From Bacillota bacterium (GTDB lineage: Bacteria; Bacillota; Clostridia; Acetivibrionales; DTU013), in NCBI GenBank assembly GCA_023411575.1, contig JAEYOP010000040.1, positions 496,001 through 560,000 on the forward strand: DNA of 64,000 nucleotides, given 5' to 3'. A program made the translations under genes and the position numbers. The notes under the pieces were generated by a model. It was not told the origin of the DNA. It did no database searches and worked only from the letters and a program-made list of their open reading frames with translations. Below are positions 48,252 to 56,840 of the stretch, piece by piece (the first letter of the stretch is position 1; each line of letters starts with the position of its first letter).

Positions 48252-49247
48252 ATGAATCAAAGATACCTATTTGGATTTATATCCCTATTACTTATCTCTA
48301 TTAGCGGATGCAATAATAATGGTTCTAATAATTTTATACCTTCCGATTCATCAACACAAAACAAAGTATTTAACCAAAAAATCAGTAGCACAAAATATAG
48401 AGATCAACTTCAAATGACACTTAACGGAAATGGCGTTGGTCTTGGCTTATATTCCGAAAATGGAACTATTGATAAAAGTCATATATTCTATTTAAAACCA
48501 AATGAGAGATTAAAGAAGTTTATTTCGATTAGTAATAACATACCAGAATCAAGGGTATACAAAATACTTTTATTTATTGATTTTAAGCAAGAAGAGTTCA
48601 GTATAGATGGAAGACCTTATTCAGACAATTATACATTTGAAATGGATTCAAATGAAACCTTAGAGATACCTTTTATATGTAAAGAATTTTCGCCAGGATT
48701 TCATGATTGCTTTTTTGTAATTGTTAAATATCCGGATAAAAAATTTTTAGACTCTGATTTTAGAAAACAGACAGATATGAATAACTTACTTTTTTTACGA
48801 TTTAAAGTATCGATAGAAAATGAAATTGTACCAGAATATAAAATAAAAAAATTTACACCATCGCCGGAAAAGTCAATAATAGATGGTATATTTATAAGTG
48901 ATCAAGAAAATGTATTGAAAAGATGGCTTGTACAGAAAATTAAAAGAAATGATATGGTGCAATATTATGCCCATGTAGGTAATAAAAAACGCGACAATAA
49001 ACAGTACGCCTTAATTGTATTACTGGACTGGAAACAGGTAGCAATCAATCAAGAAGGCGATAAGACGCTGTACTTTGAGTTGAAAGAAAATGAAATGATT
49101 ACGATACCCAGTTTGATAAAAGCACCTGAAAAAAAAGGCATATATGATCTTTCCGCAATATTAATACAAAATCCCTATAGCGAACAAGAAATAAAGAGTA
49201 GAGGTATTAGCACTTGTATTAGGGTTGGAATCGATGTTACAAATTAG
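48252..49247 (+). CDS. Lipoprotein of unknown function
   Basis: 331 residues from ATG 48252 (AAAGGAA upstream). Signal peptide with lipobox ISGC, Cys at about residue 20, so attached to the outer face of the membrane. The mature part seems to hold two related beta domains: both halves contain a stretch of the form (K)ILLFIDFKQEEFSIDG / ALIVLLDWKQVAINQEG followed by FEM or FEL, acidic residues, EI or MITIP. This suggests an internal duplication. No family recognised. Part of the AT-rich island. Confidence 0.75.
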   Translation: MNQRYLFGFISLLLISISGCNNNGSNNFIPSDSSTQNKVFNQKISSTKYRDQLQMTLNGNGVGLGLYSENGTIDKSHIFYLKPNERLKKFISISNNIPESRVYKILLFIDFKQEEFSIDGRPYSDNYTFEMDSNETLEIPFICKEFSPGFHDCFFVIVKYPDKKFLDSDFRKQTDMNNLLFLRFKVSIENEIVPEYKIKKFTPSPEKSIIDGIFISDQENVLKRWLVQKIKRNDMVQYYAHVGNKKRDNKQYALIVLLDWKQVAINQEGDKTLYFELKENEMITIPSLIKAPEKKGIYDLSAILIQNPYSEQEIKSRGISTCIRVGIDVTN

Positions 49248-49310
49248 TATTCTTATATGCCAACCAATTAACTAAATTGACCTGATAAATCCTGGTTTTT
49301 ATGAAGCATC

Positions 49311-49592
49311 ATGATTCTGTATAAAAACCAACGGGTTTCCACGTTGTCAGGTGGAGAAAAGCAGAGAGTAGCTATTGCCAGAGCAATCGTAAATGATCCG
49401 AAGATTCTGTTAGCTGATGAGCCGACGGGTTCTTTGGATACAAAAACATCGGGCGAAACCATGGAAATATTTAAAATGCTGAATCATAATGGTACTACCG
49501 TTGTTATTGTGACGCATGATATAAAAATTGCACAGGTATGTAGTCGGATAATAAGAATTGAGGACGGCAGCATCATCAATTATAAATATTGA
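49311..49592 (+). pseudogene. Truncated ABC transporter ATPase (LolD/MacB type)
   Basis: 93 codons holding only the C-terminal half of an ATPase: signature LSGGEKQRVAIARA, Walker B KILLADEPTGSLD and switch His in VTHDIKIA. Walker A and the N-terminal 130 or so residues are absent and cannot be found in other frames upstream. The intact family exports lipids, peptides or antibiotics. It looks like the residue of a peptide or bacitracin-type exporter at the end of the island. Confidence 0.85.
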
Positions 49593-49622
49593 TTCTATGC
49601 AGAGTCCACAACATAAACTGCA

Positions 49623-49660
49623 AAGGAGCTGTCTCAAAATAGACTTTGAGACAGCCCCTT
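49623..49660. terminator. Inverted repeat between the island and the carbohydrate operon
   Basis: AGGAGCTGTCTCAAA and TTTGAGACAGCCCCT (one mismatch) with a short loop. It lies between the convergent ABC remnant and the DraG-fold gene and may terminate both. The GAGACAGC arms also resemble ends of some insertion sequences. Confidence 0.5.
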
Positions 49661-49690
49661 CCAGAATAAAATACTCACCCGTATACTGTT

Positions 49691-51646
49691 TTAATCCGCC
49701 TGTGTCTCCCAGTCAAAGGCCGACCGGTTTACCCCAAGTAAAGCCTCGCCGTGATTCTTGGTACAGGACGGATGCAGGCCTCCTATCACAAAGTGCGCCT
49801 CTTCCGGGCTGTTCACCTGTTCCAGCTTGATGAGAAAACGGTTCCAGCCCTGCTGCAGTGTGGTTGTCTTATAGTTCGAGGTATCCCCCAGCGCCCCGCC
49901 ATTGCCCTGATTGGCCCTGAGCGGGACGATCTCACGGGTCTGGTGCAGCAGTCTGCCGTTATGCCACACCTTCATCCTGCCATTGTTCGGGACGCCGACT
50001 ACAACCGGCTTTTCCTCTTCGCACCAAAGATGGTGCAGCAGATAGATCACACCATTGCCGGTGAACCGGCCGGCCATCCCAAGATCATTGCCGGAACGCC
50101 ACTCATCGCTCCAGCCCTCCAGGGCGCTATCGAATTGCGCATCCTCGCAGATCCCGCAGTCGTCGGCAACGGTCTTCCCTTCGAAAAGCCCCGAAACCAG
50201 CCAGCGGCTTCCTCCTGTAAAAACCAGCGGAAGCGCCTGCATAGCCGGACGGTGTCTGGGTTCAAGTACTATCCGGCCGCAGTTGGTCTCCTTGATATGC
50301 CTGCTGTCAGCAGCTGCTTCATACTCAAATTCCTTTGATTCACCCGGCGCAAGTATGACGTCGGCCTCCGCCTTTTGTGAAAGCTTCCACCCTTCCGGCA
50401 GTTCGATACGCAGCCTCAGTTCCACTTCCACAGGGTGCGGGTTGCTTATGCTTACATGGAAACAGGACGGCGCGTCTCCCGTGATTGCGGCATGATCGCG
50501 GTAGCTGAGCTCTGCGGTGACCGAGCCCATTTCCCACCGTAGAGTGTTACCGCCGTAATGCTTCATCCAGGAAAGATCGGGAGCCTCCATACCGTCCAGC
50601 GCGCTTTGTCCCGCCCTGTCGGTGAATTCAGCCTCGCAGTTCCAATATCCCAGCACCCGCCTCGCCTGTGCGCAGACTATGTCGGTCAGTTCGTTGATAT
50701 CCGTCGGTGCGGTCAGGTTCCGTATACCGCCGGTGGCCATGTTCGTTTTGATCTTGTCCCCCAGCGGCCGGATCCATTTCTCCGGCAGGTTTTTTGCGCC
50801 CAGGAGGATGCCCAGTGTCGCGCCCAGCGTCGCCGCGGTACAGTCCGTGTCCCACCCGCAGTTGACCGCCTTGCAGATCGAGTCGCCAAAATCCTCGCCA
50901 TAAAGCCATCCGATCGTCTGATATCCCAAATTCAACGGGGAATATTGTGCAACGGGATTGTAGAATTTCCTCATCAGCGCATTGCGGTTATCCTTCCAGT
51001 CCATACCGGAGCGGAATAATTCCACCGCCGTCGAAATCGCCTGATGCGTCAGGCAGTCTCCGGGGATCGAGGCCAGTCCAAGCTCAATCAGCTTAAACTT
51101 GTCGCTCATCACGAATGCCGCCGACTGCACAACCGCGTTGTAAACCTCGCCAAATACCGACTCTCCGCCGCCGTGGTCGCAGATCGCATCATTGAAGGCA
51201 TATCTTGCTGCGATTTCCGGATGCCCCGGTGACACGCAAGCCCAGATTTCAGATCGGATCGGGCTGCCCATGCAGTCCCGGAACACATTGTTGTTCCAGC
51301 CGCACACCGGAGGCAGCAGCCCCTTTTTCATGTTGGTCTTGCTGAGTCCGTACTCGTCAAAGTTGTACGCGACACAATCAAGCCAGTATTCCGCCAGATC
51401 GGCCGACGTAATACCGGGTCCCTTCTGAAGAAGCGCCTGAAGCCAGATCAGCTGCATCTCCAGGTCGTCATTGGGGATCCCGCCCTCCGGCAGCTCGGGA
51501 TACCAATCTATGTCAAACATCTCTTCCAGCCCGAACTTTCCTTCGAGCGGCTCTCCAAGGGTGCCCCCGGCATTCTTTCCGAGCCAGCAGCCCATGACCT
51601 TGTCCCTGAATATTTCATTGTTGAAAACCAGCTTGTCGTTTTTCAT
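49691..51646 (-). CDS. DraG-fold (ADP-ribosylglycohydrolase family) protein with C-terminal carbohydrate-type domain
   Basis: 651 residues, ATG at 51646 after GGGAGGG. The N-terminal 330 residues have the helical ADP-ribosylglycohydrolase fold with both metal sites: Asp60-Asp61 (PNDDLEMQ) and Asp266-x-Asp268 (GWDTDCTAA), so the active site seems intact. After that come two beta domains; the last (about 480-640; VWHNGRLLHQTRE, then QQGWNRFLIKLEQ) resembles the domain at the end of rhamnosidase-like glycoside hydrolases. The protein is last in an operon with a GH-like enzyme and a CUT1 importer, so hydrolysis of a glycoside or riboside taken up by the cell is more likely than removal of ADP-ribose from proteins. 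Confidence 0.85.
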   Translation of the reverse strand: MKNDKLVFNNEIFRDKVMGCWLGKNAGGTLGEPLEGKFGLEEMFDIDWYPELPEGGIPNDDLEMQLIWLQALLQKGPGITSADLAEYWLDCVAYNFDEYGLSKTNMKKGLLPPVCGWNNNVFRDCMGSPIRSEIWACVSPGHPEIAARYAFNDAICDHGGGESVFGEVYNAVVQSAAFVMSDKFKLIELGLASIPGDCLTHQAISTAVELFRSGMDWKDNRNALMRKFYNPVAQYSPLNLGYQTIGWLYGEDFGDSICKAVNCGWDTDCTAATLGATLGILLGAKNLPEKWIRPLGDKIKTNMATGGIRNLTAPTDINELTDIVCAQARRVLGYWNCEAEFTDRAGQSALDGMEAPDLSWMKHYGGNTLRWEMGSVTAELSYRDHAAITGDAPSCFHVSISNPHPVEVELRLRIELPEGWKLSQKAEADVILAPGESKEFEYEAAADSRHIKETNCGRIVLEPRHRPAMQALPLVFTGGSRWLVSGLFEGKTVADDCGICEDAQFDSALEGWSDEWRSGNDLGMAGRFTGNGVIYLLHHLWCEEEKPVVVGVPNNGRMKVWHNGRLLHQTREIVPLRANQGNGGALGDTSNYKTTTLQQGWNRFLIKLEQVNSPEEAHFVIGGLHPSCTKNHGEALLGVNRSAFDWETQAD

Positions 51647-51665
51647 TTTACCCTCCCTGTCCGCA

Positions 51666-53375
51666 TCAAATCCCCGCTTTTTGCGCCAGCTTCCTGAGAT
51701 CCTTCAGGAAATAGGCGATCCGTTCCGGATTGAGCATGGCGTCGTAGGGGTATTTCTCCATAAAGGAACAGCCGGGCAGTACCCTTTCGTATTCCTCCAT
51801 CTCCGCGATGACTCCCTTGAGCAGTTCACCTGCGGTTTTACCTTCAACCAGGACATCGCCGGGATTCACTTCGGAAGCATAACGGCCGAAGCAATAGCCC
51901 CTTGCCGCCAGGTGGAAGCCCCGCACATACATGCGCATAAACTCAAAATGCTCCACTACCTTGGCATAGGCTGCCGCAGTCAGTCCGCAATTGCCCTCCG
52001 CCACCCTGGCGAAAAGCTGCTCCGCCAGAGCAAGAGCGGAATTCTTGTCGGCTACAATCTGTGCAATATTGGATGGAGTCATGGTCATGGCGTCTTCCTT
52101 GGTGGGATCCCAGTTCTTCAGGCTATGATGGGTACCGCCGATGAAGGTGAACTGTCCTGTCGTCAGGAAGATGCAGCTGTCGTTTGAGAAAAGCGCGCCG
52201 TTTACATAGTTGTTGTTCTTTACAACCTCCCAGGTCTGGTCCAGAATGCCGGATATCCATTTCACACACTTCTTCAGTTCCTGGGGAGTGAGATCTTCCT
52301 TCAGCATTTTCTCCCCGGTCAGCCACTTCAGATAGATGTCCTCCTCCTTGACATCCAGGTTTTCGGCATATGCCGCTATTGCATACAGATTCAGCATGTT
52401 CAGGTTATCAAAGCAGGTATAGTCCTGGACGCCCTCCCAGTCGGTCCTGGCGGTAAAACCCGATACATTGTGCTCTGCGCCGTATGCGAGCCTCTCCTTG
52501 ATGTCTTTGAGCATGATGCTTGGAATAGCGCCCCAGCCGTAAAACTGTCCGTTTACGTCATATTCGATGATCTGGGGATGGTTTCCGACCTGTCCTATCA
52601 GGGGATTGTTGGGGAAAGTCGGATAGAAATCATGGGGTGTATTTTTCAAAGAGAGCTCGATTTCGTCCGGCATTGCGTTAAATGCCGATTTGAAGCGTTC
52701 CTGCTCCTCCTTGGAATAGATGAAATCGCGGATGACTAATTTCTTCCCGGCCTCTTTAAACGGTTTGTGCATGGCCATGATCATGTTCTTGTACCACTCC
52801 ACCGGATCCAGATGCTTGCAGCGATCACAGCCGCAGGCAAAGGTGTTGCTAATCGCAAGCCTGGCTTCCCCGGTCCCTATCGAAACCACGATCCCCGCGA
52901 GGTCCGGAAGCGCAACGAACAGCTCTTTGTACTTGTAGGGCAGGAATTCTTCATGCCAGAATGGGTCGCTGGGACAGAGGACGCCGTCCTTCATCAGTTC
53001 CCTGCGGTATTTCAGAATGAAATCCGAAAACCACAGCTCCTTGTTCTCAAAATATACATCCACACCTGCGGCTTTCGCTTCCCGGATCAGGTGGTTCATG
53101 TAATCGCGGCGGTTCAGGTTCAGGTTCTCGCGAAGCGCGTGGTTGTAAATGTTGTGGTCAATTTGCAGAAATGCATCATAGTAGTTGTCGGCTTCTCCTG
53201 TCCCACCAAGGAATTTGGCCGGAAAAACAATCTTGTCCTCAATGCCGGGTTCATGGAAAACCAACGCGTTCATATTGTTTCTTACCATGAAATCCAATTT
53301 GTTGCGGATTTCGTCCAGATCCCATATCTGCGTGAAGTCATGCAGCTCCATTGCCCTAAATGTGTACTTCTTCAT
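51666..53375 (-). CDS. Glycoside-hydrolase-like cytoplasmic protein, family not assigned
   Basis: 569 residues from ATG 53375 (AGGAGG upstream), no signal peptide. The middle follows a TIM-barrel pattern: LDFMVRNNMNALVFHEPG, AAGVDVYFENKELWFSD, GIVVSIGTGEARL, KKLVIRDFIYSKEE, EIELSLKNTPHDFYPTFP, YDVNGQFYGWGAIPSI and GFTARTDWEG. These fit the clan of alpha-glucuronidases and related exo-enzymes, but I cannot place it in a numbered family or name the catalytic acids. The C-terminal third is helical. A CGCDRCKHLD segment (about 186-195) could bind a metal. It lies between the permeases and the DraG-fold gene. Confidence 0.7.
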   Translation of the reverse strand: MKKYTFRAMELHDFTQIWDLDEIRNKLDFMVRNNMNALVFHEPGIEDKIVFPAKFLGGTGEADNYYDAFLQIDHNIYNHALRENLNLNRRDYMNHLIREAKAAGVDVYFENKELWFSDFILKYRRELMKDGVLCPSDPFWHEEFLPYKYKELFVALPDLAGIVVSIGTGEARLAISNTFACGCDRCKHLDPVEWYKNMIMAMHKPFKEAGKKLVIRDFIYSKEEQERFKSAFNAMPDEIELSLKNTPHDFYPTFPNNPLIGQVGNHPQIIEYDVNGQFYGWGAIPSIMLKDIKERLAYGAEHNVSGFTARTDWEGVQDYTCFDNLNMLNLYAIAAYAENLDVKEEDIYLKWLTGEKMLKEDLTPQELKKCVKWISGILDQTWEVVKNNNYVNGALFSNDSCIFLTTGQFTFIGGTHHSLKNWDPTKEDAMTMTPSNIAQIVADKNSALALAEQLFARVAEGNCGLTAAAYAKVVEHFEFMRMYVRGFHLAARGYCFGRYASEVNPGDVLVEGKTAGELLKGVIAEMEEYERVLPGCSFMEKYPYDAMLNPERIAYFLKDLRKLAQKAGI

Positions 53376-53448
53376 AAAATCCTCCTTTGATGATTTGATA
53401 TTTAAAATCAATGCCCCGCTATTGCCGGGACATAGCCGTACCTCTACC

Positions 53449-54291
53449 TTATGCCTTAATGCCTGAAGTGGCGATCCCTTCTACAAAGTATCGCTGCAGG
53501 AAGAAGAAAAGCAGTACTACCGGAATGATCGAAACAAGCGACATTGCGAGTATTTCATTCCAATCCGCCGTGGCGGCGACGTCGAGCCCCATGCGCAGCG
53601 CAAGCGCAAGGGGATACTTCCGGACGCTGCTGATATAGATCAGGGGATTGAAAAAGTCATTCCATGTCCACATGAACTGGAATATGCACGCTGAAATCAA
53701 TGCCGGCTTCAGCAGCGGCAAATGAACCTTCAGGAAAACCATAAAGCTGCTGCAGCCGTCCAGATAGGCCGCTTCATCCAGTTCCAGGGGAATCCCCCTG
53801 AAAAACTGCACCATCATAAATATGAAAAACGGGAAGCAGGCGAACAGCGCCGGAACCCAGAACGGCAGGTAGCTGTCGAGCCAGCCCAGGTTTCGGAAAA
53901 GGATGTACCGGGGGATAATGATAACGGTGCCCGGCAGCATCAGGGTAGCGATCATGATGCTGAAAAAAATGTTCTTTCCCGGAAATTTGAACCTTGCAAA
54001 GCCATATGCCACGATCGGGCAGGAAAGCAGGGTAAAGGCGACCGTCGGAATGACCATCGTGAACGTATTGCGGAAAAAGTCCGCAAAGGTATACTGTCCC
54101 GTGGAACGCCAGCCGTTGATATACCCCGAAAGGTCAAAGCTCTGCGGAAAAAGCGAGGGGGAGCCAAAAATCTCCTTGTTGCTTTTAAAGGTGGCAAAAA
54201 ACATCCATATCAACGGATAGATCATGACCAGACCAAACAGTGTGATCAAAAAATAATAAATGAGGTGTTTTTTATTTGATTTCGCCTTCAT
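53449..54291 (-). CDS. CUT1 sugar ABC permease, MalG type
   Basis: 280 residues, six expected membrane helices, EAA loop DEAAYLDGCSSFMVFLKVHLP (cited in part; about 172-192) and the family ending FFLQRYFVEGIATSGIKA. Pairs with the permease at 54295, from which it is separated by three bases. The operon has no ATPase gene, so a shared ATPase is expected. Confidence 0.93.
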   Translation of the reverse strand: MKAKSNKKHLIYYFLITLFGLVMIYPLIWMFFATFKSNKEIFGSPSLFPQSFDLSGYINGWRSTGQYTFADFFRNTFTMVIPTVAFTLLSCPIVAYGFARFKFPGKNIFFSIMIATLMLPGTVIIIPRYILFRNLGWLDSYLPFWVPALFACFPFFIFMMVQFFRGIPLELDEAAYLDGCSSFMVFLKVHLPLLKPALISACIFQFMWTWNDFFNPLIYISSVRKYPLALALRMGLDVAATADWNEILAMSLVSIIPVVLLFFFLQRYFVEGIATSGIKA

Positions 54292-54294
54292 GCC

Positions 54295-55197
54295 CTATTT
54301 CCCCCCATCATTGTAATAAACCCACAGGCTGGATGACCTGAACACGATCACCGTAAACAGTACTATTACGGCAAATACCACCCATGACTGGGCGCTGGCG
54401 TAGCCCATGCTGAATTTGCTGAATGCGTCCTCGTAAAGCTTCAAGCCGATCAGATGCGTGGACTTGACCGGTCCGCCTTTGGTCACTACAAAGGCCGCGG
54501 TGAAATTCTGCAGCGCATTGATCGTTTGCATCAGCACGTTAAAAAAGGTGACCGTACTGATCATAGGCAGTGTGATATTGAAAAACGTGCGGATTTTTTT
54601 AGCGCCATCGACTTTCGCCGCGTCATACATTTCACCAGGCACCTGTTTCAGCGCTGCAAGAAATATGACCATGGAGGAGCCGAATTGCCACATTTCGATC
54701 ATACTGATGGTAAACAGCGAATATCTTGTATCTCCAAGCCAATTTAAGGCGGGAATACCGAGGAGAGCCGTTATATTGTTGATAATGCCTGTTTTCATGA
54801 ACATTACGCGCCAGAGGGCCGAGATCGCCACGCTCCCTCCAAGGATCGACGGCAGGTAATAGATCGTACGGTATAGGTTGATTGCTTTCAGCTTCATATT
54901 CAGCACAACTGCGACCAGCAGCGCAAAAATGATTTTGCCTGGAACCACGTAAAGGACATACTTCAATGTCACAACCATTGAATTGATGAAATCGGGATCC
55001 TTCGTAAAGAGACGGATGTAATTATCCAGTCCTATAAATTTGGAATTTCCGGCAACCTTCAAATCGGTAAAGGAATAGACAAAGGAAACTACGAACGGGT
55101 ATAACTGAAGGATCAGAAACCCCAGCAGCCAGGGAAGAATATACAACAGGCCGATATAACCGTTTTTTCGGTTTCCGATACTTCTGGTTCTGGCCAT
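54295..55197 (-). CDS. CUT1 sugar ABC permease, MalF type
   Basis: 300 residues from ATG 55197 (GGAGG upstream). The sequence starts with LLYILPWLLGFLILQLYP, the first helix of the family. The EAA loop is YDAAKVDGAKKIRTFFNITLP (cited in part; about 202-222). Second gene of the operon after the binding protein; a hairpin between them may lower its expression relative to the binding protein. Confidence 0.93.
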   Translation of the reverse strand: MARTRSIGNRKNGYIGLLYILPWLLGFLILQLYPFVVSFVYSFTDLKVAGNSKFIGLDNYIRLFTKDPDFINSMVVTLKYVLYVVPGKIIFALLVAVVLNMKLKAINLYRTIYYLPSILGGSVAISALWRVMFMKTGIINNITALLGIPALNWLGDTRYSLFTISMIEMWQFGSSMVIFLAALKQVPGEMYDAAKVDGAKKIRTFFNITLPMISTVTFFNVLMQTINALQNFTAAFVVTKGGPVKSTHLIGLKLYEDAFSKFSMGYASAQSWVVFAVIVLFTVIVFRSSSLWVYYNDGGK

Positions 55198-55221
55198 AAC
55201 CTCCGACCTCCTTGTGAAAGT

Positions 55222-55250
55222 GAAAGGCAGGGCATTCCACCCTGCCTTTA
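55222..55250 (-). terminator. Intercistronic hairpin between binding protein and permease genes
   Basis: TAAAGGCAGGG and CCCTGCCTTTC form an 11-bp stem with a short loop, followed by CACTTTC rather than a U run. Hairpins at this place commonly protect the binding-protein mRNA and reduce readthrough. Confidence 0.65.
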
Positions 55251-55282
55251 AGTGCAATACCAAATCCTTGAATGCGCCGGAA

Positions 55283-56644
55283 TCAGCCCTTCAGCCTTGC
55301 AAGCGTATCTGCCAGCAGTTTCATGGTCTCATCCGTAATACTCTCTACCGTACCATGCTTATAAGCTACCTTGGCTGCAGCGTCCTTGAATATCTGGACG
55401 ATGTCGTTCGGTACGGAAAGGTTCTGATGCACTGTGGACATCGGAAGTGCAAGGTCAACAGCTTTTACTGCCATCGGATCAAGAAGGTTTTCATCCTTGC
55501 ATATCTTTCTTGCCATTTCCGTCGGGGGTATAGAGCGGACATCCTTCAGCGTACGGGCTGCAGTCTCATCATTGAAGAAATAATCCAGGAATTTGAAAGC
55601 CTGTACTGGAGATGCGCTGGAGCTTGCAACACCGATGAGCTGTGCGGGACGCATGATGACTCCCGATTCTTTCGCATCCGGCCACATGGGCTGCGGAATG
55701 ATATCCGCCGTAGCCTGGAAATCATAATTCTGCTTATTTATAAAAGAAGTGATCAATGAGGCGGAAGCAAAATCATGGCTAAGCCATTTCGGATTCGTCC
55801 ATGGGGAGGAATCAAAGAGAGAGCTTTCTTCCGCCGGCTGCAGCGTCCCGCTTGTGTACAGCCTGTCAATCAGGTCGAACACCTTGTACAGGTCGTCACG
55901 AGTGAAGTTCAGGGTAAAATCCGCATTCATGATTTCTTTGCCGGTGAGCTGTGCCAGATTGGTGAATATGAATTCCTTGCCGATCGTGATCAGCTCATAA
56001 TTAAGGAAATACTGATTCTTGTTGAATTCATGAAGTTTCTTGCCGGCCGCAATCAAGTCATCCCAGGTTTTGATGGTGGAGATATCGATGCCGGCGGCAT
56101 TGGTCACCGCGGTGTTTGCGAGTACGGAACCTGCAGTGAGGCCTGTGGGCAAACCGATCAATTTGTCTTTGTAAACAGAGAAGTTCTTCAGAAAATCCTG
56201 ATCAAAGCCTGACAGGTCAATGTTGTCTTTCATGGAGTTGACATCGACGAATACATCGCCGATCTTCATGAGGTCCGATGTCATAGAAGCGTCAAACTGA
56301 ATGATGTCCGGCGCCGTACCGCTTGAAAGCTGCGTAGTGAGCTTCTCAAAGTATCCGTCATACCCGCCGTATTCGGCATCGATTTTAATGCCCGGATTGG
56401 CCTTCTGATACTGGTCGATCACTGCAAGCGTAGCTTCATGCCTGCTGTCGGAACCCCACCACATGAATCTCATTTCCGCGCTTTCCGGCTTGGGTTCTCC
56501 GGCAGCCGTACTCTCAGCAGGCGCCGCCGGTCCGTCAAGGGCTGTTGACCCTTCCGGCACAGCCTTCTCCGCGGATCCGCAGGCTGCGAGTACCGACAGG
56601 CACAGAAGCAGTGCCATCATTAGTGCAATTGCTCTTTTTACCAT
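55283..56644 (-). CDS. Lipoprotein solute-binding protein of a CUT1 sugar importer
   Basis: 453 residues from ATG 56644 with GGAGG nine bases upstream. A lipoprotein signal ends in LAAC (Cys about residue 21). The mature protein is a family 1 binding protein: MRFMWWGSDSRHEATLAVIDQY (cited in part) at the start, then IKIDAEYGGYDGYFEKLTTQLSSGTAPDII and a conserved SIPPTEMARK. First gene of the operon with two permeases, the GH-like protein and the DraG-fold protein. Divergent from the YesN/YesM-type system that probably controls it. Confidence 0.94.
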   Translation of the reverse strand: MVKRAIALMMALLLCLSVLAACGSAEKAVPEGSTALDGPAAPAESTAAGEPKPESAEMRFMWWGSDSRHEATLAVIDQYQKANPGIKIDAEYGGYDGYFEKLTTQLSSGTAPDIIQFDASMTSDLMKIGDVFVDVNSMKDNIDLSGFDQDFLKNFSVYKDKLIGLPTGLTAGSVLANTAVTNAAGIDISTIKTWDDLIAAGKKLHEFNKNQYFLNYELITIGKEFIFTNLAQLTGKEIMNADFTLNFTRDDLYKVFDLIDRLYTSGTLQPAEESSLFDSSPWTNPKWLSHDFASASLITSFINKQNYDFQATADIIPQPMWPDAKESGVIMRPAQLIGVASSSASPVQAFKFLDYFFNDETAARTLKDVRSIPPTEMARKICKDENLLDPMAVKAVDLALPMSTVHQNLSVPNDIVQIFKDAAAKVAYKHGTVESITDETMKLLADTLARLKG

Positions 56645-56741
56645 TTCATTTAACCTCCTCCAAATATTTTTACAAACAGATCGGTTTCCTTTGTCTATAT
56701 TCATGTTACCAGAGAAGGTATTGCCCTAAAAGGTTCCCAAC

Positions 56742-56770
56742 TTGACATTATAGTCAATATAGTATATAAA
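56742..56770 (+). promoter_or_regulatory. Promoter of the two-component operon
   Basis: TTGACA, 17-base spacer, TATAAA, 70 bases upstream of the regulator start. The -35 region is itself part of an inverted repeat TTGAC-ATTATA-GTCAA (56742-56757), and a wider AGGTTC/GAACCT pair flanks the region, so regulator binding sites are likely here. Confidence 0.7.
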
Positions 56771-56840
56771 TTGTTACAACAGGGTATCATCATAGAACCT
56801 TTATGTATATGATTTGATTTTGTTGTCCGAGGGAATACTC

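Noticed and set aside
49623..49660. Inverted repeat as end of an insertion sequence
   Set aside because: The arms are adjacent with a short loop and no transposase is near, so a terminator is simpler.
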